NCBI RefSeq assembly: GCF_010211765.1
Contig: NZ_PDWO01000008.1
Span: 117,316 to 181,315, forward strand
Reading direction: 5' to 3'
Length of the DNA stretch: 64,000 nucleotides
From: Pseudoxanthomonas kaohsiungensis
GTDB lineage: Bacteria > Pseudomonadota > Gammaproteobacteria > Xanthomonadales > Xanthomonadaceae
In this document: one piece after another, positions 1 to 8,737 of the stretch
Numbering within the stretch: position 1 is the first letter of the stretch
Layout of the letters: the number at the start of each line of letters is the position of its first letter
Translations under genes and position numbers: made by a program
Notes under the pieces: generated by a model
Databases searched by the model: none
Told to the model about the DNA's origin: nothing
Seen by the model: the letters and a program-made list of their open reading frames with translations, nothing else

Positions 1-429
1 GCCGATGGTGGGCAGGCCGGTGGCTACACCCAGGTGCGCGGCGATGCCGAGGCGTCGCGGGTGGGCGATGCCCTGGCCGTCGACCATCGCCAGGTCCGGC
101 GGCGCCGACAGCATCGACAGCACATCCAGCAACGCGGGCAGCTCGCGGAAGCTGAGCAGTCCCGGCACGTACGGCATCTGCGTCGGACGCCGCGCCACGT
201 GCATTTCCAGGGTCTGCAGCGAAGTCGCATCCAGCAGCACCGCGGCCGCGCGCACGGTGTGGCCGCCGTCCTCGAAGCCGACGTCCAGGCCGACCACCGT
301 GCGCGGCGGGTCATGGAAGTCGTCGTCGAGCCGCACCCGTGCGGCCAGCTGCGCCTGCAGGGCGCGGGCACCGGCGATGCTGCCGTCCCAGCCGGGGAAG
401 GGATTGCTGGCGGTGGCGGCTTCGACCAT
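1..429 (-). CDS. nfi: Endonuclease V, 3' part cut by window edge
   Basis: Deoxyinosine-specific endonuclease that nicks DNA near deaminated adenine and starts its repair. The reverse strand from an ATG at 429 reads through 143 codons to the window edge without a stop, so the C-terminal third is missing. Family landmarks are clear: the acidic residue in VGLDVGF (D49), [11 protein letters not shown] with the catalytic-type Glu (E96), and [19 protein letters not shown] (D117). The start is preceded by no strong ribosome-binding site. It is divergent from gpmA, with about 150 bases between them. Identity is secure from these motifs; the missing end prevents checking of the last active-site residues. 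Confidence 0.93.
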   Translation of the reverse strand, partial: MVEAATASNPFPGWDGSIAGARALQAQLAARVRLDDDFHDPPRTVVGLDVGFEDGGHTVRAAAVLLDATSLQTLEMHVARRPTQMPYVPGLLSFRELPALLDVLSMLSAPPDLAMVDGQGIAHPRRLGIAAHLGVATGLPTIG

Positions 430-582
430 GGCGCCAGTATGCCGGTCGCAGCGGTGAAGCCGGGGCGATGGATGCGCGCCGTCCGCGCATGGTTGCAGCG
501 AAAACCGTGGCCGCGTGCGGCCGCCGGCGGGAGTTGCCGCTAGAATCGGCGTCCCGCAATCGAAGCACCGGAGAAACGCCCA

Positions 583-1332
583 GTGACCCGCAAGCTCGTC
601 CTGCTGCGCCACGGCCAGAGCCAGTGGAACCTCGAGAACCGATTCACCGGCTGGGTCGACGTCGATCTCACCGAGCAGGGCCGCAGCGAGGCTGCCGCCG
701 GCGGCAGGCTGATGCGCGAGGAGGGCCTGCGCTTCGACGTGGCCTACACCTCCACCCTCAAGCGCGCCATCCGCACCTTGAACCTGGCGCTGGCCGAACT
801 GGACCAGGACTGGCTGCCGGTGCACAAGAGCTGGCGCCTCAACGAGCGGCACTACGGCGCGCTGCAGGGACTGGACAAGGCCGAGACGGCGGCCAAGCAC
901 GGCGAGGAGCAGGTCAAGGTCTGGCGTCGCTCCTACGACATCCCGCCGCCGCCGATGCCGCTCGACGATCCGGGCCACCCGGCCAACGACCCGCGCTATG
1001 CCGGCCTGGACCGCAATGCGCTGCCGTCGACCGAATCGCTGGCCACCACCCTGGACCGGGTACTGCCGTACTGGCACGACGCCATCGCGCCGTCGCTGAA
1101 GGCCGGCAAGACCGTGCTGGTCGCCGCGCACGGCAATTCGCTGCGCGCGCTGTACAAGTACCTCAACCACGTTTCGAAGGAAGAGATCCTCGAACTCAAC
1201 ATTCCGACCGGCATCCCGCTGCTGTTCGAGCTGGACGACGAACTGAGCGTCAAGTCGTACCGCTACCTCGGTGATCCGGAGGCGGCCAGGCGCGCTGCCG
1301 AGGCGGTGGCCAACCAGGGCAAGGCCAGGTAA
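583..1332 (+). CDS. gpmA: 2,3-bisphosphoglycerate-dependent phosphoglycerate mutase
   Basis: Glycolytic/gluconeogenic enzyme of the cytosol that interconverts 3- and 2-phosphoglycerate through a phosphohistidine intermediate. The 249-residue protein has the usual length. [10 protein letters not shown] near the N-terminus holds the phosphohistidine (H10), [11 protein letters not shown] lies in the middle, and [10 protein letters not shown] carries the second active-site His. The start is GTG, with GGAGAA about 8 bases upstream. A TAGAAT -10-like box at 541-546 lies 37 bases before the start. A hairpin terminator follows the stop by about 30 bases, so the gene is probably monocistronic. Confidence 0.97.
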   Translation: MTRKLVLLRHGQSQWNLENRFTGWVDVDLTEQGRSEAAAGGRLMREEGLRFDVAYTSTLKRAIRTLNLALAELDQDWLPVHKSWRLNERHYGALQGLDKAETAAKHGEEQVKVWRRSYDIPPPPMPLDDPGHPANDPRYAGLDRNALPSTESLATTLDRVLPYWHDAIAPSLKAGKTVLVAAHGNSLRALYKYLNHVSKEEILELNIPTGIPLLFELDDELSVKSYRYLGDPEAARRAAEAVANQGKAR

Positions 1333-1360
1333 CGGCCGGGCCCATCCGGCGGCGATGGAC

Positions 1361-1384
1361 GACACCCGGCCCAGGCCGGGTGTC
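1361..1384 (+). terminator. Hairpin terminator after gpmA
   Basis: A perfect 10-bp stem (1361-1370 with 1375-1384, GACACCCGGC against its complement) with loop CCAG is followed by TTCGTTTC. The T-run is weak, but the position 29 bases after the gpmA stop fits an intrinsic terminator. Confidence 0.75.
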
Positions 1385-1419
1385 TTCGTTTCAGGCCGGT
1401 GGATAGCGCCCTGTTGCAG

Positions 1420-1438
1420 AATGAGATTGATTCGCATT
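1420..1438 (+). promoter_or_regulatory. Candidate Fur box upstream of siderophore receptor
   Basis: AATGAGATTGATTCGCATT resembles the Fur consensus (GATAATGATAATCATTATC). In the 7-1-7 reading, TGAGATT-G-ATTCGCA, five of seven positions are dyad-symmetric. It is an AT-rich island about 180 bases before the receptor start, in front of an iron-uptake operon. Iron-dependent repression is the expected role. Confidence 0.7.
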
Positions 1439-1618
1439 TAATATGCGCCCAGCCAACGACCCCGCCAGGCCCCCAGGCCGAGCGGGATGGGCAAGGCGAC
1501 CTCCTGCGGTGACCGGCCGCACAACGTCACCGGCTCGCGGCGGGCGCGGGCGACCGGAGCGATCCGGTCGCCTTTGCGCGAATCCCCCTCATTCCATCAA
1601 GACAAGGCAGTTTCCTCG

Positions 1619-3823
1619 ATGCGTCCGAACCGTTCCTCCCGCCCGTCCCGCAGCCGTCGCCCTGATCGCCGCGCGTTCGCCAATGGCCACCTGCCGCTCG
1701 CGATCGCGCTGGCCCTGGCCGGCCTGTCCGGCACGGCGCTGGCCGCACCGCAGGAGGCGGCCAGCGCACAGGAGGGCGACGCCTCCGCCACCGACCTGGA
1801 CGCGATCATGGTCGTGGGCCAGCGTGCCAGCCGCGTCAGCAACGGCGCGACCAACCTGGACCTGGAGATCAAGGAAACCCCGCAGTCCATCAGCGTGGTG
1901 ACCGGCGAGCAGATGCGCCTGTTCGGCGCGAACAGCGTCAACGATGCGCTGCGGCTGGCGACCGGCGTGCGCGTGGACGAATGGGAAACCAACCGCACCA
2001 GCTACAGCGCCCGCGGCTTCGACATCCTCAACACCCAGATCGACGGCGTCGGCCTGCCCAACAGCTGGGGCATCGCCACCGGCGCGCAGGACACCTTCGG
2101 CTACGAGAAGGTGGAAGTCATCCGTGGCGCCAACGGCCTGCTGACCGGCGTGGGCAACGCGTCCGGCACGATCAACTACGTGCGCAAGCGCCCGACCAAC
2201 GAGGCGCAGGGGATGGTCGGCCTGAGCTACGGCTCGTGGGACACGGTGCGTGCCGAAGCCGATTACTCGACTCCGTTCACCGACGACGGCCGCTGGGCCG
2301 GGCGCGTCGTGGCCGCGTACGAGGAGGGCGATTCCTGGCTGCGGGCCAACCAGAACGACCGCACCTTCCTCTACGGCGTGGTCGATGGCCAGGTCGGCGA
2401 CAACGGCACACTGACCGTCGGCTATTCGCACCAGCAGGCCAATTCGGACGGCATCATGTGGGGCGCGCTGCTGTTCATGAACAGCGACGGCACCCAGAAC
2501 GAATGGCCGCGCGATGCCACCACCACCCAGGACTGGACCTACTGGGATACGACCAACGAAACCGCGTTCGCCGAATACGTCCACCAGCTCGGTGCCGACT
2601 GGCGGTTGAACGTGTCGTACAACTACCGGCGCGCCAGCGGCGACGAGGACATGTTCTACGCCTACCTGGCGGACACCGACCTCGACGGCACGCCCGACGG
2701 ACTGGATCCGGCCACCGGCCTGGGCCTGGTCGGCTATCCGTGGAGCGGCAAGGACGAGGTGACCAGCCACCTGGGCACCGCCAGCCTCAACGGCGTCTAC
2801 ACCATGTTCGGGCGCCAGCACGAGGCGGTGATCGGCGTCAGCGCCTCGCGCAGCACCACCGAGAACTGGGAGCGCAGCGCGGAGTTCCCGCATCCGGCCT
2901 GGGGCCTGCTGCCGCCGTTCCCGTACCCGACCGACGCCATTCCCGAGCCGTCCTGGAGCGAATTCTCGCAATCGGCGGAACTGGACCAGGACCTCAAGCG
3001 CGTGTTCGGCGCCACCCGCATCGCCGTGACCGAACGCTTCAAGGCGATCATCGGCGCCAACTACGCCGAGTACCGCCGCGAGGGCGTCTCCTATGGCGTG
3101 GACTTCGACGAGACCACCAGCCATACCAGCCCCTACGCCGGCCTGACCTTCGATTTCACCGACCGCGTGCTGGGCTATGTCAGCTATTCGGACATCTACC
3201 AGCCGCAGGACCAGAGCGACGCCGACAACCGCCTGCTGGACGCCAGCAAGGGCGTGAACTACGAGGCCGGCATCAAGGCCGAGTGGCTGGACGGACGCCT
3301 CCTGACCACGCTGGCGGTGTTCAAGGCCGACCAGCAGGGCCTGGCGACGCCGACGGGCGAGTACAACGAGTTCGGCCAGACCATCTACGCGCCGGTGGAC
3401 GTGCAGTCCGAGGGCGTGGAGTTCGAGGCGGTCGGCAAGCTGGGCGACAACGTCGACCTGGTGTTCGGCTACACCGCGCTGGAGATGGACGGCCTCAATG
3501 GCGAGGACACCTATCCGTGGGTGCCGCGCCGCAGCGCCAACCTGGTCCTGAGCGCGCGCGCGCCGGGCTACGCCCCGCTGTCGTACGGCGTCGGCGGGCG
3601 CTGGCAGAGCGGGATATCCAATACCGAGAGCAGCGGCTTCACCGTGCGCCAGGACAGCTACGCGGTCCTCAACGCCTTCATGGGCTGGAATTTCGTCGAG
3701 AACGCGAGCGTGCGCCTGAACGTCAACAACGTGTTCAACGAGAAGTACATCAACACCCTGCGCTACAGCGGCTATTACGGCGCGCCCAGCAACTACACCC
3801 TCACCCTTGACTGGCGGTTCTGA
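1619..3823 (+). CDS. TonB-dependent ferric siderophore receptor (FhuE-like)
   Basis: Outer-membrane beta-barrel receptor that binds a ferric siderophore and imports it with TonB energy. I take the ATG at 1619 (734 residues), because it gives a signal peptide: a basic start, a hydrophobic LPLAIALALAGLSGTALA stretch, then Ala-Ala cleavage. The in-frame upstream extension from 1487 reads as noncoding. After the signal come a TonB-box-like LDAIMVVG, then a plug domain (ETPQSISVVTGEQM, DGVGLPNSWG, RGANGLLTGVGNASGTINYVRKRP), and then the barrel ending in LTLDWRF with the terminal Phe typical of outer-membrane proteins. The plug and barrel most resemble FhuE/coprogen-type receptors, but the ligand cannot be told from sequence. 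A Fur-like box lies upstream. The next three genes form the same operon. Confidence 0.93.
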   Translation: MRPNRSSRPSRSRRPDRRAFANGHLPLAIALALAGLSGTALAAPQEAASAQEGDASATDLDAIMVVGQRASRVSNGATNLDLEIKETPQSISVVTGEQMRLFGANSVNDALRLATGVRVDEWETNRTSYSARGFDILNTQIDGVGLPNSWGIATGAQDTFGYEKVEVIRGANGLLTGVGNASGTINYVRKRPTNEAQGMVGLSYGSWDTVRAEADYSTPFTDDGRWAGRVVAAYEEGDSWLRANQNDRTFLYGVVDGQVGDNGTLTVGYSHQQANSDGIMWGALLFMNSDGTQNEWPRDATTTQDWTYWDTTNETAFAEYVHQLGADWRLNVSYNYRRASGDEDMFYAYLADTDLDGTPDGLDPATGLGLVGYPWSGKDEVTSHLGTASLNGVYTMFGRQHEAVIGVSASRSTTENWERSAEFPHPAWGLLPPFPYPTDAIPEPSWSEFSQSAELDQDLKRVFGATRIAVTERFKAIIGANYAEYRREGVSYGVDFDETTSHTSPYAGLTFDFTDRVLGYVSYSDIYQPQDQSDADNRLLDASKGVNYEAGIKAEWLDGRLLTTLAVFKADQQGLATPTGEYNEFGQTIYAPVDVQSEGVEFEAVGKLGDNVDLVFGYTALEMDGLNGEDTYPWVPRRSANLVLSARAPGYAPLSYGVGGRWQSGISNTESSGFTVRQDSYAVLNAFMGWNFVENASVRLNVNNVFNEKYINTLRYSGYYGAPSNYTLTLDWRF

Positions 3824-3860
3824 GCGATCATCCGCCGCGAAGAGACAGTAGCCTGACGCC

Positions 3861-4190
3861 ATGTCCACGCCTTCCTCCACGATCGATCCGCGCCCGGCCA
3901 CGACCCGCGCGCCGCGCCTGCGCGTCGCCGCGCGGGTGGGCGCGGCGGTGCTGGGCGGGTATGCCTTCACCTGGGGCCTGATCGCCCTGGCCACCGCGCT
4001 GCTGTCCAAGGCCGGCATGGGCTTCCACGACGCCGAGTTCCTGTCCAGTGCGGTCGGGCTGCTCGTGTTCCTGGTCGCCTTGCTGTGGACGATGGCCTGT
4101 CGCCGGGTGGCGCTGGCCTGGGCGCTCCTGCTCGGCGGCGGCGCGGCGATGGCCGCGCTTGCCTCGCTCGTGCAGAAGAGCATCCTTTGA
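3861..4190 (+). CDS. DUF3649-type small inner-membrane protein
   Basis: A 109-residue protein with a Thr/Arg/Pro-rich N-terminus and three predicted membrane helices: LGGYAFTWGLIALATALL, FLSSAVGLLVFLVALLWTMA and ALAWALLLGGGAAMAALASLV. The pattern and the neighbours match the DUF3649 family, usually found between a TonB-dependent receptor and a PepSY membrane protein. It starts 37 bases after the receptor and ends 4 bases before the PepSY gene, so it is co-transcribed. A role in siderophore handling at the inner membrane is inferred from this context only. Confidence 0.8.
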   Translation: MSTPSSTIDPRPATTRAPRLRVAARVGAAVLGGYAFTWGLIALATALLSKAGMGFHDAEFLSSAVGLLVFLVALLWTMACRRVALAWALLLGGGAAMAALASLVQKSIL

Positions 4191-4194
4191 CGCC

Positions 4195-5889
4195 ATGGCC
4201 AGGACCAAGGAATCCGTCGTGACCCAGAGCTTCCGCCAGGCGATGGCCTGGCTGCACACCTGGTTCGGCCTGGTGCTCGGCTTCGTGCTGATGGCCGCGT
4301 TCTTCTTCGGCGCGCTGTCGGTGTTCGACCGCGAGATCGACCGCTGGTCGATCCCCGCCACGCGCTTCGAACCGCAGCCGATGCCGTCGTACGAGAAGAT
4401 CCTGCGCCCGGCGTTCGAGCGCATGCAGCCGCTGCCGGCGGCGGTGGAGGCGATGGCGCCGCGGGTCGACGGTCCGATGCCGCAGCGCTTCGACACCGTC
4501 GGCAGCTGGAGCGCCTACACCACCCACCGCGACCCGGTGCTGGCGCTGTTCGCCGGCTACGTGGTGCCCAACGCGAAGGACCCGGACGAGCAGGTCTGGG
4601 CCTACGCCACCATCGATCCGCGCGACGGCACTTCGCTGCCGGATGACCGCCTCAAGCTGGGCAGCGGATTTTTCTACCCGATGCACTACAGCCTGACCCT
4701 GGACTGGAAGAACCTCGGCTTCTGGATCGTCGGCCTGGCGGCGCTGGCCATGCTGGCCGCGCTGGTGAGCGGGGTGGTCATGCACCGCAAGCTGTTCCGC
4801 GAGCTGTTCACCTTCCGCCCGGGCAAGGCGCGCCTGCGCAGCGTGCTCGATCTGCACAACCTGACCGGCGTGGTCGCGCTGCCGTTCCACTTCTTCTTCG
4901 CCTTCACCGGCCTGCTGATCTTCGCCGCGACCTATTACTTCCCGGTCGGCCATACCCAGCTGCACGACCTGCACGACCGCTATGCGGAGATCGAGGCCAG
5001 CCAGACCGGCCTGCCGCACGAGCGCGCCGGCGTAGCCGCGGGCCTGGCCAACGTCGATGTGATGGTGGCCGAGGCGCAGCGGCGCTGGGAGGCGGCTGGC
5101 AAGGCCGGCGACGTCGGCTTCCTGGTGCTGATGCACGTGGGCGACGCCAATGGCTATGTCAGCGTGTACCGCGCCGGCACCGACCGCATCGCCCTGGTCG
5201 GCGACGGCATCCACTTCAAGGCCAGCACCGGCGAGCTGATCCGCGAGGATCCGGCGGCCACGCCGGTCGCCAAGGCCGCCGAGTTCCTGACCGGCCTGCA
5301 CCTGCAGCATTTCCGCCACTGGCTGCTGCGCTGGCTGTACGTGCTTGGCGGACTGGCCGGGGCGGTCTGCATCGCCACCGGCTTCGTGTTCTTCGTCGAG
5401 AAGCGCAAGCGCCAGCACGCGCTGGCCGGCAGCCAGGGCGCGCGGATCGTCGATGCGCTGGCGGTCGCCAGCGTCGCCGGGATGGTCATCGCCACGCTGT
5501 CGATCCTGGTTGCCAACCGCCTGCTGCCCGATGACCTGACTGGCCGCGGTGACTGGGAGCGCTACGCCTTCTGGGGCAGCTGGGTGCTGGCGCTGCTGCA
5601 CGCCGCCTGGCGCAGCGCGCCAGTGGCCCGCGGCCTGCCCAATCCGGCCTGGCGCGAGCAGTGCTGGGTGATCGCAGCCCTGGCCGTGGCCGCGATGCTG
5701 CTGAACTGGCTCACCACCGGCGACCACCTGCTGCGCACGCTCGCCGCCGGCTACTGGCCGGTCGCCGGCGTCGACCTGGCGTTGCTGGCCACCGCGGCGA
5801 TCGCCGCCGCCGCCGGCCGCATGTTCGGCCGTCGCACCACTGCGCGCGCCGATGCGCGCATGCGCGAGCAGGAGGCCGCGCATGCCTGA
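4195..5889 (+). CDS. PepSY-associated membrane protein of iron uptake operon
   Basis: A 564-residue inner-membrane protein of the PepSY_TM family, linked in many proteobacteria to ferric-siderophore uptake and reduction. The N-terminal helix has the family pattern WLHTWFGLVLGFVLMAAFFFGALSVFDREIDRW. A large periplasmic part follows (about residues 50-170 and 280-370), with further helices near 180-200, 230-260, 375-400 and several in the C-terminal third. Conserved His residues such as those in MHYSL, LHNLTG and LHLQHFRHWLLRWLYV could bind haem, but that is not demonstrated here. I chose the ATG at 4195, 4 bases after the previous gene. It overlaps the DUF3325 gene by 8 bases. Confidence 0.85.
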   Translation: MARTKESVVTQSFRQAMAWLHTWFGLVLGFVLMAAFFFGALSVFDREIDRWSIPATRFEPQPMPSYEKILRPAFERMQPLPAAVEAMAPRVDGPMPQRFDTVGSWSAYTTHRDPVLALFAGYVVPNAKDPDEQVWAYATIDPRDGTSLPDDRLKLGSGFFYPMHYSLTLDWKNLGFWIVGLAALAMLAALVSGVVMHRKLFRELFTFRPGKARLRSVLDLHNLTGVVALPFHFFFAFTGLLIFAATYYFPVGHTQLHDLHDRYAEIEASQTGLPHERAGVAAGLANVDVMVAEAQRRWEAAGKAGDVGFLVLMHVGDANGYVSVYRAGTDRIALVGDGIHFKASTGELIREDPAATPVAKAAEFLTGLHLQHFRHWLLRWLYVLGGLAGAVCIATGFVFFVEKRKRQHALAGSQGARIVDALAVASVAGMVIATLSILVANRLLPDDLTGRGDWERYAFWGSWVLALLHAAWRSAPVARGLPNPAWREQCWVIAALAVAAMLLNWLTTGDHLLRTLAAGYWPVAGVDLALLATAAIAAAAGRMFGRRTTARADARMREQEAAHA

Positions 5890-6208
5890 GCCGAGCCACG
5901 CGGGCTGGTTGCTGGCCGCGGCCCTGGCGGCATGCCTGGCAGGCATGGGTTGGCTGGCGCTGGCGATGGAGGTCCATGCCCGCCAGGTCTGGGGCAGGGC
6001 GCTGGCACGCGGGAGCGCGAAGCTGCTGCGCCTGCTCGGCGCGACGGCACTGGCCGCCAGCCTGTGGCTGTGCCTGGCGGCCGACCACGCCACGATGGCG
6101 GTGCTGGTCTGGACCATGGCCGTGGCGGGTGCGGCGCTGGCCATCGCCTTGACCCTGGCCTGGCGCGCGCGCTGGCTGGCGCTGCTGGCGCCGTGGGTGC
6201 GACGCTGA
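5882..6208 (+). CDS. DUF3325-type small membrane protein
   Basis: A 108-residue protein with three hydrophobic segments (WLLAAALAACLAGMGWLALAMEVHA, LLGATALAASLWLCLAADHA and AVLVWTMAVAGAALAIALTLAW), matching the DUF3325 family. Its ATG at 5882 lies inside the end of the PepSY gene, an 8-base overlap that implies translational coupling. It closes the Fur-box operon. No enzymatic motif is visible, and a role as a partner of the PepSY protein is inferred from conserved gene order. Confidence 0.75.
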   Translation: MPEPSHAGWLLAAALAACLAGMGWLALAMEVHARQVWGRALARGSAKLLRLLGATALAASLWLCLAADHATMAVLVWTMAVAGAALAIALTLAWRARWLALLAPWVRR

Positions 6209-6313
6209 TCCTGGCGCGGCGCCCGTGGCGCATGCGCCGGGCAGGGCGCGTCCGGCCTGCCCGGGGCGCACTGCGGCCAGCATCGTCCAGAGACCAGGCA
6301 GCGGGGGCAATCC

Positions 6314-6991
6314 ATGTCGTTCGATGATCCGCAGGCCGTGGCCAGCTACGCGCAGGGACCGCTTCGGCTGGTGCCGGGCTTCGAGGCCCTGCAGCGGATG
6401 GCGGCGTTGCTGCTGGAGGAATCGGTGCCCGTCGACGGACGGGTGCTGGTGGTGGGGGCCGGCGGTGGCCTGGAGCTGAAGGTGTTCGCCGACCGGCAAC
6501 CGGGCTGGCGGTTCGCCGGCGTCGATCCGTCGCGCGAGATGCTCTCGCTGGCGCGGTCCACGCTGGGCGTGCAGGCCGGGCGCGTGGATTTCCACGAAGG
6601 CTACGTCGACACCGCGCCGGCGGGACCTTATGACGCGGCGACGTGCCTGCTGACCCTGCACTTCGTCGAGCCCGGAGAGCGGCTGGCCACGCTGGGCCAG
6701 ATCCGGCGACGGCTGTGGCCCGGTGCGCCGCTGGTCGTGGCGCACCACAGCTTCCCGCAGTCCGGGCCGGACAAGGCGCGCTGGCTGGAGCGCTACGCGG
6801 CGTTCGCCATCGGTTCGGGCGTGCCCGCCGCCAATGCCCGCAAGGCCATCGAGGCGATCGCCCGGCAGCTTCCGGTGCTGCCGCCGGACGAGGACGAGGC
6901 ATTGCTGCGACGGGCCGGTTTCGAGCGGGTGGAGCAGTTCTATGCAGGCTTCACGTTCCGCGGCTGGGTGGGCCTGAACGCCGGTCCCTGA
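6314..6991 (+). CDS. Class I SAM-dependent methyltransferase
   Basis: A 225-residue cytosolic protein with the Rossmann methyltransferase signature: VLVVGAGGG (motif I, residues 44-52), the acidic GVDPSREML at the end of strand 2, and DAATCLLTLHFV as motif IV. The N-terminal MSFDDPQAVASYA is typical of small-molecule methyltransferases. The substrate is unknown. GGGGGCA precedes the ATG by about 6 bases. It sits alone between the iron operon and the phospholipase D-like gene, with no obvious partner. Confidence 0.8.
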   Translation: MSFDDPQAVASYAQGPLRLVPGFEALQRMAALLLEESVPVDGRVLVVGAGGGLELKVFADRQPGWRFAGVDPSREMLSLARSTLGVQAGRVDFHEGYVDTAPAGPYDAATCLLTLHFVEPGERLATLGQIRRRLWPGAPLVVAHHSFPQSGPDKARWLERYAAFAIGSGVPAANARKAIEAIARQLPVLPPDEDEALLRRAGFERVEQFYAGFTFRGWVGLNAGP

Positions 6992-7066
6992 GTCCTCCAG
7001 GCCGCGGTACACACGCCGCCGTCGCGCCGCGCCCCTACAATCGCCGCATCCCACGCGACCACGCAC

Positions 7067-8623
7067 ATGAAGAAGAAGCTCAAGTGGATCGGCATCGCGC
7101 TGGCGGCGTTCGTGGCCGCCTCGCTGCTGTCGCTGTACGCGTACGGCCGCTTTGCCGAGCGCGCGCGCGGGCCGGCGGCGTACGCGATGGACGTGCAGCC
7201 GGCCGGCACGCCGCTGGACCGGGCGATCTCGCCGCTGACCTCGGCCCGGCCCGAGGACGCGGGCATCGTCATCCTGTCCGACAACCTCGATGCGTTCGCT
7301 GTGCGCGCCGCCACCGCGCGCGCGGCCGGGCGCAGCCTGGACCTGCAGTACTACATCTGGCACGCCGACTTCACCGGCAACATGATCCACCACGAACTGC
7401 TGCAGGCCGCCGACCGCGGCGTGCGCGTGCGGCTGCTGCTGGACGACATGAACGTGCACGGCAGCAAATCGGTGCTGGCGGCGCTCGACAGCCATCCGCT
7501 GGTCGAGGTGCGCCTGTTCAACCCGACCCGCGCGCGCGAGGGCACGATCGCCCGCGGCGTGGAGCTGCTGCTGCGCTTCTTCAGCCTCAACCGGCGGATG
7601 CACAACAAGACCTGGATCGCGGACGGGCGGGTGGCGATCGTCGGCGGCCGCAACATCGGCGACGAATACTTCGACGCGGCCGCCGACATCAACTTCATGG
7701 ACACCGACGCGGCGGTGATCGGGCCGCCGGTGAAACAGGCCGAGGCGATCTTCGATGCCTACTGGAACAGCGCGTCGGCCATCCCGCTGTCGGCGCTCGT
7801 CGAGCCCGGCACCGGCGCGCTGGAGCGGGTCCGTGCCAGCATCGACGCCGGCCTCGCCTCGCCGCGCGCCGCGCCCTACCTGCAGCGCCTGAAGGACTCG
7901 CCCGGGGTCAACGACCTGATGGGCGGCAAGGTCCGCATCCACTGGACCGCCGACGCGGCGATCGTCTCCGACCCGCCGGAGAAGGCCGAGGGCGCCACGC
8001 CGCAGCCGGACTGGATGACGCCGGTGCTGGTCGAGCACGTCTCGGTGGTGGAGCGAGACCTGCGACTGATCTCGCCGTACTTCGTGCCCGGCACCGAAGG
8101 CGTGAACTGGTTCGACAGCGTCCGCCGCCGTGGGGTCGAGGTAGGCATCCTGACCAACTCGCTGGCGGCCAACGACGTGATGGCCGTGCACGGCGGGTAT
8201 GCCGGCTACCGGATCCCGCTGCTCGAGCGGGGCGTCTCGCTGTACGAGCTCAAGCCGCACGGCAGCACCAGCGCCAGCCTGTTCGGTTCCAGCGGCGCCA
8301 GCCTGCATACGAAGGCCTACGTGCTGGACGGGCGGCGCGGCTTCATCGGCTCGTTCAACCTGGACCCACGCTCGATGAACCTCAACACCGAGATGGGGCT
8401 GCTGTTCGAGAGCACCGACGCGGCCGCCGAGCTCGAGGCGCTGTACCGGCGGAAGACCGATCCGCGCACCAGCTACCGGCTCGAACTGGTCGACGGCGCG
8501 CTGCGCTGGCAGGACGACGCCGCGCAGCCGCCCCGGACCTGGGACCGCGAGCCCGAAGCCAGCCTCTGGCGCCGTGGCGCCGCCCGCGTGATCGGCTGGC
8601 TGCCGGTGGAATCCCAGCTGTAG
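7067..8623 (+). CDS. Phospholipase D family protein (cardiolipin synthase-like)
   Basis: A 518-residue protein with one N-terminal membrane anchor (IGIALAAFVAASLLSLYAYG) and two HKD motifs, HNKTWIADGRVAIVGGRNIGDEYFD (residues 179 on) and LHTKAYVLDGRRGFIGSFNLDPRS (about 412 on). These make the two-lobed active site of phospholipase D enzymes, which act through a phosphohistidine on phosphatidyl groups. The length and anchor fit the cardiolipin-synthase-like or envelope PLD group; the exact lipid substrate is open. TACAAT at 7036-7041 is a -10 candidate 25 bases before the ATG. The TAG stop is part of a GTAG hairpin (8620-8637, GGTGC/GCACC stem). Confidence 0.9.
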   Translation: MKKKLKWIGIALAAFVAASLLSLYAYGRFAERARGPAAYAMDVQPAGTPLDRAISPLTSARPEDAGIVILSDNLDAFAVRAATARAAGRSLDLQYYIWHADFTGNMIHHELLQAADRGVRVRLLLDDMNVHGSKSVLAALDSHPLVEVRLFNPTRAREGTIARGVELLLRFFSLNRRMHNKTWIADGRVAIVGGRNIGDEYFDAAADINFMDTDAAVIGPPVKQAEAIFDAYWNSASAIPLSALVEPGTGALERVRASIDAGLASPRAAPYLQRLKDSPGVNDLMGGKVRIHWTADAAIVSDPPEKAEGATPQPDWMTPVLVEHVSVVERDLRLISPYFVPGTEGVNWFDSVRRRGVEVGILTNSLAANDVMAVHGGYAGYRIPLLERGVSLYELKPHGSTSASLFGSSGASLHTKAYVLDGRRGFIGSFNLDPRSMNLNTEMGLLFESTDAAAELEALYRRKTDPRTSYRLELVDGALRWQDDAAQPPRTWDREPEASLWRRGAARVIGWLPVESQL

Positions 8624-8737
8624 CGGGTGCGTCGCACCGGCGCGTGGCACGCCGGCCTTGAACTTTGACCCGGCCGCGGACGAGGATGCCGGGAGTCCGC
8701 GGGCCCGCGGGCCGGATGCCGCACCCCCGGAGGCCCC

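Noticed and set aside
1487..1618. N-terminal extension of the siderophore receptor
   Set aside because: It would bury the signal peptide behind 44 residues with no export character. The ATG at 1619 gives a normal signal.
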